Assembly: GCA_963818725.1 (NCBI GenBank)
Contig: CAWFTU010000024.1
Location: forward strand, 310,001 to 374,000
DNA length: 64,000 nucleotides
Reading direction: 5' to 3'
Source: DATFDN01 sp963818725
GTDB taxonomy: Bacteria > Pseudomonadota > Alphaproteobacteria > Acetobacterales > Acetobacteraceae
The notes below the pieces were generated by a model. It ran no database searches, had not been told where the DNA came from, and worked only from the letters and a program-made list of their open reading frames with translations. Position numbers and translations under genes: made by a program. Positions 18,294-25,948 of this stretch are shown one piece after another (the first letter of the stretch is position 1; each line of letters opens with the position of its first letter).

Positions 18294-19409
18294 GTGGAGC
18301 GGAAGCCTTTGCGCCGGGGCTGGACCACCGGCACATGCGCCACCGCGGCGGCCAAGGCCGCTTACGCGGCGCTGCTCGGCGGCTGCTTTCCCGATCCGGT
18401 GGAGGTGCGCCTGCCGCGTGGCGAGCGCGTGGCCTTCGCGCTGGCCGAGACCGGGCGCGGCCCGGACAGCGCCACCGCCGGGGTGGTCAAGGACGCCGGC
18501 GACGATCCCGACGTGACCCATGGCGCGCTGATCCGCGCCACCGTGCGGCCCGGTTCGCCCGGCTCCGGCGTGAGATTCCGCGCCGGGGCGGGAGTCGGCA
18601 CCGTCACCCGCCCCGGACTGGCCCTTCCGCCCGGCGAGCCGGCGATCAACCCGGTGCCCCGCCAGATGATCCAGGCCGCGATTGCCGAGGTCGCCTCGGT
18701 CCACGGCGCGGCGGGCGACGCGGTCGTCGAGATCTCGATCCCGGACGGCGAGGCGCTGGCGCGGCAGACGCTGAACGGCCGGCTCGGCATCGTGGGCGGG
18801 CTCTCGATCCTGGGCACTACCGGCATCGTCGTGCCCTATTCCTGCGCCGCCTGGATCGCCAGCATCCAGCGCGGGATCGACGTCGCCCGCGCGACCGGCC
18901 TCTCGCACGTCGCGGGCGCGACAGGCCGCGCGTCGGAGGATGCCGTGCGCGCGCTTCACGGCCTGCCGGAGGCGGCGCTGATCGAGATGGGCGACTTCGT
19001 CGGCGCCATGCTGAAATACCTGCGCCGCCATCCCGTGGCGCGCGTCACCGTGGCGGGCGGCGTCGCGAAGATGACCAAGCTGGCGCAAGGCCGCCTCGAC
19101 CTGCACGCCAAGCGTGGCGCGGCGGACCTCGCCGCCTTGGCCGCGCTGGCGCGAGCGCGGGGCGCCTCGGCCGGGACCGCCGAACGCATCCTGTGCGCGA
19201 ACACCGTGGCGGAAGCCTTCGCCGCGAGCGCCGAGGTGCCGCTCGGCGACGCCACCGCCCGTGCCGCCTGGGATGTCGCGGCGGGGGCGCTGCGCCCCTG
19301 CGAGACCGAGCTGCAGATCGTGGTGTTCGACCGCGCCGGCACGCTGCTCGGCCGCACCCCCTTCGCGCCGGTTCACGGCGCACCGCCCGGCCTGAACCGG
19401 CGGCGGTAG
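18294..19409 (+). CDS. cbiD: cobalt-precorrin-5B (C1)-methyltransferase CbiD
   Basis: This is a CbiD-type methyltransferase of about 371 residues, which acts at C1 after ring contraction. The N-terminal LRRGWTTGTCATAAAKAAY is the hallmark; PGEPAINPVPRQMI and GTTGIVVPYS follow in the expected order. I prefer the GTG at 18294, which gives the usual short leader; an ATG at 18258 would overlap cobB. CbiD belongs to the anaerobic pathway, while CobG, CobN and CobK-L here are of the aerobic type and no CobF is seen, so CbiD probably fills that step. Its 3' end overlaps the convergent cobM gene by 37 bases. Confidence 0.93.
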   Translation: MERKPLRRGWTTGTCATAAAKAAYAALLGGCFPDPVEVRLPRGERVAFALAETGRGPDSATAGVVKDAGDDPDVTHGALIRATVRPGSPGSGVRFRAGAGVGTVTRPGLALPPGEPAINPVPRQMIQAAIAEVASVHGAAGDAVVEISIPDGEALARQTLNGRLGIVGGLSILGTTGIVVPYSCAAWIASIQRGIDVARATGLSHVAGATGRASEDAVRALHGLPEAALIEMGDFVGAMLKYLRRHPVARVTVAGGVAKMTKLAQGRLDLHAKRGAADLAALAALARARGASAGTAERILCANTVAEAFAASAEVPLGDATARAAWDVAAGALRPCETELQIVVFDRAGTLLGRTPFAPVHGAPPGLNRRR

Positions 19410-20137
19410 CCGGGATCGTACAGGGCGCTGTCCCGGAAATCCTTGGCCGCCAGGGCGCGTCCGACGAGGATGGTCGCCGTCGGCTCGACCGGCGCTTGCG
19501 CGACCGACGCGACAATCGTGGCGAGCGTGCCGCGCAGGATGCGCTGATCGGGCCAGCTCGCCCGCGCCACGACCGCCGCCGGACAGTCCGGGCCGTAGAG
19601 CGGCGTGAGCTCCGCGACCAGGCGGTCCAGCGTGTGGATCGCGAGATGCACCGCCAAGGTCGCGCCCGTGGCGCCGAAGTTGGCCAGGGTCTCGCCGCGC
19701 GGCATCGCGGAGGCGCGGCCGGAGATGCGCGTCAGCACCACGCTTTGCGCGACGCCCGGCACGGTCAGCTCGCAGCCGAGGGCCGCGGCGGCGGCGGCGA
19801 AGGCGGGCACGCCCGGCGTCAGGGTGTAGGGGATGCCCAGGCGATCGAGCCGGCGCACCTGCTCGGCCAGGGCGCTGTAGAGGGACAGGTCGCCGGAATG
19901 CAGCCGGGCGACGTCCAGATCCCGCGCGTGGGCGGCCACGTACTCGGCCTCGATCTCGTCCAGCGTCATCGGCGCGGTGTCGATCAGCCGCGCGCCGGGC
20001 GGGCAATGCGCCAGCACGTCGGGGGGGACAATGGACCCGGCAAAGAGGCAGACCGGGCATCGCGCCAGCAGGTCGCGCCCGCGCACGGTGATCAGGTCCG
20101 CAGCCCCCGGCCCGGCGCCGATGAAATGCACCGTCAT
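19373..20137 (-). CDS. cobM: precorrin-4 C(11)-methyltransferase CobM
   Basis: This SAM-dependent tetrapyrrole methylase of 254 residues methylates C11 of precorrin-4. It begins MTVHFIGAGPGAADLITVRG, the standard SAM-binding start, and includes DVARLHSGDLSLYSALAEQ and TLTPGVPAFAAAAAALG. ATG 20137 overlaps the cobE stop by four bases; the reading frame to 20161 adds only a weak leader. It is last in the cobL-cobE-cobM unit. Confidence 0.94.
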   Translation of the reverse strand: MTVHFIGAGPGAADLITVRGRDLLARCPVCLFAGSIVPPDVLAHCPPGARLIDTAPMTLDEIEAEYVAAHARDLDVARLHSGDLSLYSALAEQVRRLDRLGIPYTLTPGVPAFAAAAAALGCELTVPGVAQSVVLTRISGRASAMPRGETLANFGATGATLAVHLAIHTLDRLVAELTPLYGPDCPAAVVARASWPDQRILRGTLATIVASVAQAPVEPTATILVGRALAAKDFRDSALYDPGYRRRFRPGGAP

Positions 20138-20502
20138 GGCGGCGCCTCGGCCAGGGCACATGTCGCCCCGCCCTCTCCGATCCGCTCCAGCACCAGGCGC
20201 CCGCGCGGACCCGCTGCAGCGAGCGCGCTGCCCTCGGCGATGGAGGCGAAGCCCGTGGCGCGCGCCGCGGCATGTGAGGGTGTTACGCAGCGCGCCTGGG
20301 CCTGGGCGAGCGCCGCGTCGTCCACCCGGATCACCGGCACGCCCAGGAGCCGCGCCGCCTCCCGCACGCCGGGCTCATTGGCCTTGAAGGCCGGGACAGC
20401 GATCGCCGACACGTCCCTGCCGGCGCGCTCCAGCACACGCAGGATGTCGCTGGCCGGGCAGCCGCGCCGGCAGCCGATCCCGGCGATCACGCGCCCGCTC
20501 AT
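20134..20502 (-). CDS. cobE: CobE/CbiG C-terminal-domain cobalamin biosynthesis protein
   Basis: This small protein of 122 residues matches the stand-alone CobE form of the CbiG C-terminal domain. Visible motifs are VIAGIGCRRGCPASDIL at the N-terminus, VPAFKANEPGVREAARLLGVP, and CVTPSHAAARATGFASIAEG. CobE is required for B12 synthesis in several bacteria, but its exact role is not settled; binding of hydrogenobyrinic acid has been proposed. It overlaps cobL and cobM by four bases on each side. Confidence 0.9.
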   Translation of the reverse strand: MSGRVIAGIGCRRGCPASDILRVLERAGRDVSAIAVPAFKANEPGVREAARLLGVPVIRVDDAALAQAQARCVTPSHAAARATGFASIAEGSALAAAGPRGRLVLERIGEGGATCALAEAPP

Positions 20503-21709
20503 GGCTTCGTCACCGCCCACTGCGTGACCGTCATCGCCGGGCGGAAGGCGCGCATTCCGCCGATCGCATCAAGCCGGTCCACGGAGAGCCGCATTAGCGT
20601 GCCGCCGCGCTGGTGCTGCTGCGCGAACAGCAACGCCTCCGTCTCGATCGTGACGGCGTTGGCCACCAGCCGCCCACTCGGCCGCAACGCCGCCCAGGCC
20701 GCGTCCAGCACGCCCCCATCCCGCGCGCCGCCGCCGATAAAGACCGCGTCCGGCGCGGGCAGGCCGGCGAGCGCCGACGGCGCCTCTCCGGTGACGACCC
20801 GCATCCCCGGCACGCCCAGGGCCAGCGCGTTGCGCGCCGCGCGCGCCGCGCGATCGGGGCGCGCCTCGACGCCGATGGCGCGATTGGCCGGATAACACAG
20901 CGACCACTCGATCGCTACCGAGCCCGAGCCGCAGCCGATGTCCCACAGCAAGGCGCCCTGGCGCGGCGCCAAGGCGGCCAGGGTGACGGCGCGAACCTCG
21001 CGCTTGGTGATCTGTCCGTCATGCTCGAAGAACGTATCGGGCAGCCCCGGCGCCAGCGGGATGATCCGCGCCGCGGGACTCGCTACGACCTCGATCCCCA
21101 CGAGGTTCAGCGGATCGATATCGGCGGGCAGGTCCGAGTCGGCGGCGCCGCTCCAGACGCGCTCGCGCGGGCCGCCCAGCGCCTCCAGCACGTGCATGAG
21201 GCTCGGGCCGAAGCCGTGGCGTCGGAGCAAAGCCCCGAGTGCCGCCGGTGTGGCTCCGTCGGCCGACAGCGCCAGGACGCGCGCGTTCGGCTGCAAGCGC
21301 GGCAGGACCGCTTCCAGGGGGCGCCCGCAGAACGAGAGCGTCGCCGTCTCCTGCAACGCCCATCCCAGGCGCGCGCAGGCCAGCGAGAAGGCGGAGGGCG
21401 CTGGCACGGTCAGCGTCTCCACGACCGGGACGAGCCGCGCCAGCGCGCTGCCGACGCCATAGCAATACGGATTACCCGAGGCGAGCACCGCCACCGGCGT
21501 GCCGCGCCGCTTCAGGATGAGAGGAAAGGCATCGCTCAACGGGTTCGGCCAGTTCAGGCATTCACCGCGAATCAGCGGCGCGGCGAGCGACAGGTGACGC
21601 GCGCCGCCGACCACCAGATCGGCCGCCGCGATCAGCGCGCGCGCCGCTTGGGTCAGGCCCTCGACACCCTCCTCTCCGATTCCCAGGATGGAGAGCCATG
21701 GTGACGGGG
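20499..21709 (-). CDS. cobL: precorrin-6Y C(5,15)-methyltransferase (decarboxylating) CobL
   Basis: This bifunctional enzyme of about 403 residues methylates C5 and C15 and decarboxylates the C12 acetate. The N-terminal tetrapyrrole-methylase domain begins WLSILGIGEEGVEGLTQ and includes LASGNPYCYGVG. The C-terminal CbiT-like domain has HDGQITKREVRAVTLAAL and LLWDIGCGSGSVAIEW. Homology begins at the tryptophan codon near 21708, but no in-frame ATG or GTG lies there. An ATG at 21709 is out of frame by one base, so an indel in ATGG-CTC or a non-standard start is likely. A longer frame reaching 22580 merely runs through a palindromic repeat and antisense to cobK. Confidence 0.88.
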
Positions 21710-21710
21710 T

Positions 21711-21806
21711 TCCCCTCCCCCCGGCCCCCTCCCGCAAGGGGAGGGGAAGCGAAGTAGCAAGCCCCCTCCCCTTGCGGGAGGGGGTCGGGGGAGGGGTCAA
21801 GGAGGG
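21711..21806. repeat. double-hairpin palindromic repeat, PLPQGEG type (copy B)
   Basis: Two arms face each other between divergent cobL and cobK: CCCCCTCCCGCAAGGGGAGG at about 21725-21744 and CCCCTCCCCTTGCGGGAGGG at about 21762-21781, flanked by C-rich and G-rich runs. Transcribed, it would form a long stem-loop pair. A near-identical copy lies at 29309-29403. It occupies the space where the cobL and cobK promoters would be expected. Confidence 0.85.
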
Positions 21807-21812
21807 CATCTG

Positions 21813-22574
21813 ATGAACCTGCTGATCCTGGGCGGCACGACGGAGGCTTCCGCGATCGCGCGCGCCCTGGCCCATGACACGCGGTTCGTCGCCACAATCT
21901 CCCTCGCCGGTCGCACGCGCCACCCGGCGCCGCAGCCGATCCCCTGCCGCATCGGCGGCTTCGGGGGCGCCGAGGGTTTGGCCCGCTATCTGACGGAGCA
22001 CCAGATCGGCGCCTTGATCGACGCCACGCATCCCTTCGCCGAGCACATGACGCGCAACGCCGAGGACGCGGCGCGGCTGAGCGGGACGAGGCTGCTCGCC
22101 GTGCAACGGCCGCCCTGGCGGCGGCAGCCATCCGATGTCTGGATCGACGTGCCGGACATGGCCGCCGCCGCCACGGCGCTTGGCCCCCTTCCACGCCGTG
22201 TGTTTCTCACCATTGGGCAGAAGGATCTGGCCCCCTTCGCCGCCGCGCCCTGGCACCACTACGTGCTGCGCTCGATCGACCCGCCCGCGCCGGACGCCGT
22301 GCCGCCCGGGGCCGAGGTGATCGCCGCGCGCGGCCCCTTCGCCGAGGCGGTGGAACGCGACCTGCTGGCCGAGCGGAGGATCGAGATCCTCGTCACCAAG
22401 AATTCCGGCGGCGGCGCGACCGAAGCGAAGCTCGCGGCCGCCCGCGCGCTCGGGCTGCCGGTCGTCATGGTGGCCCGCCCGCCGCAGCCCCAGGCGGAGA
22501 CGGTCGCGACCGCCGCCGAGGCGCTGGCCTGGATTGAGCGTCTTCATGATGCGCGACACCGGCGCGGCGCGTAG
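21813..22574 (+). CDS. cobK: precorrin-6A reductase CobK
   Basis: This NADPH-dependent reductase of 253 residues converts precorrin-6A to dihydro-precorrin-6 (6B). Signatures are MNLLILGGTTEASAIARAL, LIDATHPFAEHMTRNA, RVFLTIGQKDLAPF and EILVTKNSGGGATEAKL. It is the only rightward gene between the cobL and cobJ blocks, and its 3' end overlaps the convergent cobJ gene by 31 bases. The length is typical. Confidence 0.95.
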   Translation: MNLLILGGTTEASAIARALAHDTRFVATISLAGRTRHPAPQPIPCRIGGFGGAEGLARYLTEHQIGALIDATHPFAEHMTRNAEDAARLSGTRLLAVQRPPWRRQPSDVWIDVPDMAAAATALGPLPRRVFLTIGQKDLAPFAAAPWHHYVLRSIDPPAPDAVPPGAEVIAARGPFAEAVERDLLAERRIEILVTKNSGGGATEAKLAAARALGLPVVMVARPPQPQAETVATAAEALAWIERLHDARHRRGA

Positions 22575-23302
22575 AGCCAAGGCGGCCCGGCGGGCCGCTC
22601 GATGCGCCGCGTCGCTTTGGTGCCGATCAGCACCAGCGTGCGCATGTCAGCGCGTGCCGGGTCCGCGTCGGCGAGGGTCGTGATCTCGATCCGCTCCTCC
22701 GGGCGCGTCACTGCGGTCGCGAACACCACGGGCGCCGCGTCGGGCAGGATCGGGCGCAGCAGATCGAAGGCCGCTCCGAGCTGCCACGGGCGCGCGCGCG
22801 ACAGCGGGTTATAGAGGGCGATCATGAATCCCGCACTGGCCGCGGCGCTCAGGCGCCGGGCGACAATCGCCCATGGCTTCAGGTTGTCGGAGAGCGAGAT
22901 CGCGCAGAAATCGTGCCCCAGCGGGGCGCCGATCCGGGCGGCGGCGGCGAACATCGCGGAGATTCCGGGAATGACCTCGACCTCCAGGCTCCGCCACGCC
23001 GCTGGTCCGCCTTCGATGGCTTCGAAGACCGCGCTCGCCATGGCGAACACGCCGGCATCGCCGGACGACACCACGGCCACGCTGCGGCCATCGAGCGCGA
23101 GCACCAGCGCGTGACGGGCGCGCGCCAGCTCCTCCCGGTTCTCGGACGGATGGCGCGCTTGATGGGGACGGGCGCCAACGCGCGCGAGGTACGGCCCGTA
23201 CCCGACGAGATCGGTCGCGGCGGCCAGCGCGGCTTCGGCCTGCGGCGTCCGCATCGCCACCGCTCCCGGCCCGAGGCCGACGATGGACAAGCGGCCGGTC
23301 AT
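22544..23302 (-). CDS. cobJ: precorrin-3B C(17)-methyltransferase CobJ
   Basis: This SAM-dependent methylase of 252 residues catalyses C17 methylation and ring contraction. It starts MTGRLSIVGLGPGAVAMRTPQA, has SSGDAGVFAMASAVFEA, EVIPGISAMFAAAARIGAPL, GHDFCAISLSDNLKPW and ALYNPLSRARPWQL, all expected for CobJ. ATG 23302 overlaps the cobI stop. It is the promoter-distal end of the riboswitch-headed operon. Confidence 0.95.
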   Translation of the reverse strand: MTGRLSIVGLGPGAVAMRTPQAEAALAAATDLVGYGPYLARVGARPHQARHPSENREELARARHALVLALDGRSVAVVSSGDAGVFAMASAVFEAIEGGPAAWRSLEVEVIPGISAMFAAAARIGAPLGHDFCAISLSDNLKPWAIVARRLSAAASAGFMIALYNPLSRARPWQLGAAFDLLRPILPDAAPVVFATAVTRPEERIEITTLADADPARADMRTLVLIGTKATRRIERPAGPPWLYAPRRCRAS

Positions 23303-24027
23303 CGCGGGCGCCGCCCCGGCACGAGCACCAGTGAGAAATAGGGCGCGCTGCGCCCCTCCATTTCAAGCAGCGGCACAATCCGCTCATCCGCCATCGTGCC
23401 GCGTTCGACATAAATCGCGCGCTCGGCGAGTCCGGCGCGGCGCAGCGCCGCGATGACCTTCGGCAGATGCCGGCCGATCTTCATGATGACGAGCGCGTCG
23501 GCGCAGCCGAAGCTGGCGGACAGGCGGTCCTCGTCAAGCGTGCCGGGCAGTACGGCGAGCACGTCATCGCCATGCGTCATCGGCGCGCCGGCGCGGGTCC
23601 AGCAGCCGCTCATGCCGGTGACACCCGGAACGACCTCGCTCGGGTAGTGGCGGGCCAGGCGGTCCAGCATGGCGAGCGACGAGCCGTAGAAATACGGGTC
23701 GCCCTCGCACAGCAACGCCACATCCCGCCCAGTGTCCAGCCGCTCGGCGATGCGCGCGGCGGATGCCTCGTAGAACGCGCCGATCTCCGCCGTGTAGCGC
23801 GGATCATCGACGGCGACCTCCGTGGTGAACGGATAGTCCAGCCGCAGTTCCTCGGCGTGCGCGCCGATGCGCCCTTCCGCGATGGTCCGGGCGAGGCCGG
23901 CCCTGCCGCGCTTGGCGAAGAAGGCGACCACCGGAGCGGTTGCGATGATCCGGGCCGCCTTCAGCGTCATCAGCTCGGGATCGCCCGGACCCAAGCCAAC
24001 CGTGTAGAGCGTGCCTGGGCGGGCCAT
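23299..24027 (-). CDS. cobI: precorrin-2 C(20)-methyltransferase CobI
   Basis: This SAM-dependent methylase of 242 residues adds the C20 methyl group of precorrin-3A. Typical segments are LYTVGLGPGDPELMTLKA, VALLCEGDPYFYGSSLAML, EVVPGVTGMSGCWTRAG and YVERGTMADERIVPL. ATG 24027 shares bases with the cobH stop; a longer frame to 24288 is antisense overlap of cobH. It is translationally coupled to cobH upstream and cobJ downstream. Confidence 0.95.
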   Translation of the reverse strand: MARPGTLYTVGLGPGDPELMTLKAARIIATAPVVAFFAKRGRAGLARTIAEGRIGAHAEELRLDYPFTTEVAVDDPRYTAEIGAFYEASAARIAERLDTGRDVALLCEGDPYFYGSSLAMLDRLARHYPSEVVPGVTGMSGCWTRAGAPMTHGDDVLAVLPGTLDEDRLSASFGCADALVIMKIGRHLPKVIAALRRAGLAERAIYVERGTMADERIVPLLEMEGRSAPYFSLVLVPGRRPR

Positions 24028-24656
24028 CACGCCGCCTCGCTGGCCAGCGCGTTGACCGCCGCCGCCGCCATGGCGCTGCCACCCTTGCGGCCCCGCACGG
24101 TCGCGAACGGCACGCGGCCATCGGCCGCGAGCGCCGCCTTCGCCTCCGCCGCGCCGACGAAGCCCACCGGCATCCCGATCACCGCGGCCGGCCGTGGCGC
24201 CCCGGCGTCGAGCAGCTCGAGCAGCCGGAACAGCGCTGTCGGCGCGTTGCCGATCGCCACCAGTGCCCCGTCCAGGCGTGCCCCCCAAAGGTCGAGCGCG
24301 GCGGCGGAGCGTGTGGTTCCGAGCCGCGCGGCCAGGGCTGGAGTCTCTGGCGCGTCCAGCGCGCAGATCACCTCGTTCCCAGCCGGTAGCCGCGCGCGGG
24401 TGATGCCGTGCGCAACCATTTGCGAATCGCAGAGGATCGGCCTGCCGTCCAGCAAGGCTTGCCGGGCGCGCTCGGCGAAGGCGGGGGAGAAGCCCACGTC
24501 GCGCGCGACCTCCACCATGCCGCTGGCATGGATGAGGCGCACCACGATCCGCGTCTCGGCGGGGGAGAACGCGGAGAGGTCGGCTTCCGCCCGGATGGTG
24601 GCGAAGGATTGCGCGTAGATCGCCGCGCCGTCCCGGACATAGGCGTACCGGCTCAC
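24027..24656 (-). CDS. cobH: precorrin-8X methylmutase CobH
   Basis: This enzyme of 209 residues moves the methyl group from C11 to C12 to give hydrogenobyrinate. It has SFATIRAEADLSAF, VRLIHASGMVEVARDV with the catalytic histidine, RPILCDSQMVAHGI, and AVIGMPVGFVGAAEAKAAL. The GTG start at 24656 overlaps the cobG stop (GTGA). A longer frame to 25220 would be antisense or out of context. Confidence 0.95.
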   Translation of the reverse strand: MSRYAYVRDGAAIYAQSFATIRAEADLSAFSPAETRIVVRLIHASGMVEVARDVGFSPAFAERARQALLDGRPILCDSQMVAHGITRARLPAGNEVICALDAPETPALAARLGTTRSAAALDLWGARLDGALVAIGNAPTALFRLLELLDAGAPRPAAVIGMPVGFVGAAEAKAALAADGRVPFATVRGRKGGSAMAAAAVNALASEAA

Positions 24657-25948
24657 GGCGCGGCGCCCTCGATCAACGCCCGCGCCTGCGCGAGGGTGAG
24701 TCCCCGGCGCAGCGGGGCATCCTTCGTCCCTCCGTCGCGGACCAGGGCGTAGCGTCCATTCTCGCCGACCAAAGTGAATACCGCCGCGCCGGGATGCGCG
24801 CATCCCTTGGCGCATCCCGAGACATGCACCGTGGCGCGCAAGCCTGGCGTTGCCAGCGCCGCCGCGTCCGCGCGCGCATTGACGGACGCGCTCGCGCAAC
24901 CCGGCCGGCCGACGCAGGCGCTCACCTTCACCCTTGGATCGCTGGAATCGACGATCAGGCCCGCCGCCGCGCCCGCCTCGCGCAGCGCGGCGGCATCGTA
25001 GGCGGAGACGCCCGGAACCACGAGCGCGCGCCACGGGGTGAGACGAAGCGTTCCGTCGCCGAACCGCAGGGCAATGTCGGCCAAGCCCGCGAGACAGGCC
25101 GCGTCCGTCGCGCCGAAGGGCAGTCCCATGCCGAATGCGCCGTGCTTTGCGTCCGCATAGGGAATCCACCCAATCCCCAAACCTTGGGCCGTTATGCGCG
25201 GGCTTGACCCACGCATCCAATGCAGCGTCCGTGTCAGGTGAAACTTGGGTTGGATTGCCGGGTCGAGCCCGGCAATGACGCTTGAAAATGCCCCGGCCGA
25301 CGCGAACACGCGCCGCGCCCCAACCGCCTCGACCAGCTCGCGCATCCGGCGCGGCGCGGGCGCGTGATGCGCGGACAGATCAAGAAAGGCGCGCGCGAGG
25401 TGCGCGGCCCATTCCACCGTCTCTTCTGGATCGCCGATTGCCGCGAAATCCGCGACCGCGACCGAGCACGCCTCGCCCCCGCACGCCACCTGGATATCCG
25501 CGCCGACATCGCCGAGCGGCAGCGCGCCCCCGCCATCCACGCTGACGCAGAACTTCGCGAGCAGCCGCGCGAGGCGCGGGTCGCGCGCGAGCCGATCCTC
25601 GATCGCGCCGGCGATCAGGGGCGCGTTCGGGCTCGCGCCCGGATCGGCCCCCATGAGCGGCGCGGGAATAACCGCGCGCCGCCGCTCCACCTCCGGATCG
25701 CGGTCGGCCAGACCGGCCTCGACCATGGAAGCCGCGAACGCCGCAACGTCGCGCGCCCGCAATCCCCGGACCTGGATCGCGGCGCGGCGCGTCAAAGCGA
25801 TCGCGCCATCGCCGAACCGCGTGGCGGCGACGGCAAGCTGGCGCGCGGCCGTCTCCGTCAGTCGCGCGCCCGGCGGCTTCAGCCGAACCAGCAAGCCATC
25901 GCCGCTCGGCATCGGCTCGAACAGGCTGGGGCACCATCCCCTCAGCAT
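24653..25948 (-). CDS. cobG: precorrin-3B synthase CobG, with an in-frame repeat insertion
   Basis: This protein of 431 residues resembles a ferredoxin-dependent sulfite reductase. CobG is an oxygen-using monooxygenase with an iron-sulfur centre that makes precorrin-3B, which marks the aerobic pathway. The iron-sulfur cysteines are seen in SACVGRPGC and VHVSGCAKGCAHPG; the N-terminus has RGLRARDVAAFAAS. About 30 residues near position 222-255 (SSVIAGLDPAIQPKF through HWMRGSSPRITAQG) are a translated dispersed repeat inserted in frame before GLGIGWIPYADA. Whether the insert is tolerated is unknown. ATG 25948 overlaps the end of cobN. Confidence 0.92.
   Translation of the reverse strand: MLRGWCPSLFEPMPSGDGLLVRLKPPGARLTETAARQLAVAATRFGDGAIALTRRAAIQVRGLRARDVAAFAASMVEAGLADRDPEVERRRAVIPAPLMGADPGASPNAPLIAGAIEDRLARDPRLARLLAKFCVSVDGGGALPLGDVGADIQVACGGEACSVAVADFAAIGDPEETVEWAAHLARAFLDLSAHHAPAPRRMRELVEAVGARRVFASAGAFSSVIAGLDPAIQPKFHLTRTLHWMRGSSPRITAQGLGIGWIPYADAKHGAFGMGLPFGATDAACLAGLADIALRFGDGTLRLTPWRALVVPGVSAYDAAALREAGAAAGLIVDSSDPRVKVSACVGRPGCASASVNARADAAALATPGLRATVHVSGCAKGCAHPGAAVFTLVGENGRYALVRDGGTKDAPLRRGLTLAQARALIEGAAP
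25190..25280. repeat. dispersed palindromic repeat, GLDPAI type (copy 1), inside cobG
   Basis: This element of about 90 bp has two imperfect or perfect stems: one around 25195-25216 (GCGCGGGCTTGACCCACGC) and a perfect one at 25254-25276 (ATTGCCGGG, loop TCGAG, CCCGGCAAT). It is the widespread alphaproteobacterial repeat whose translation gives VIAGLDPAIQ. It keeps the cobG frame open. A second copy lies at 57238-57321. Confidence 0.85.

Noticed and set aside
18222..20273. A 683-codon minus-strand frame across cbiD and cobM
   Set aside because: It is antisense to cbiD and out of frame with cobM; both real genes have full family signatures.
20499..22580. A 693-codon frame extending cobL upstream
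   Set aside because: The upstream half is antisense to cobK and passes through a palindromic repeat; CobL homology begins near 21708.
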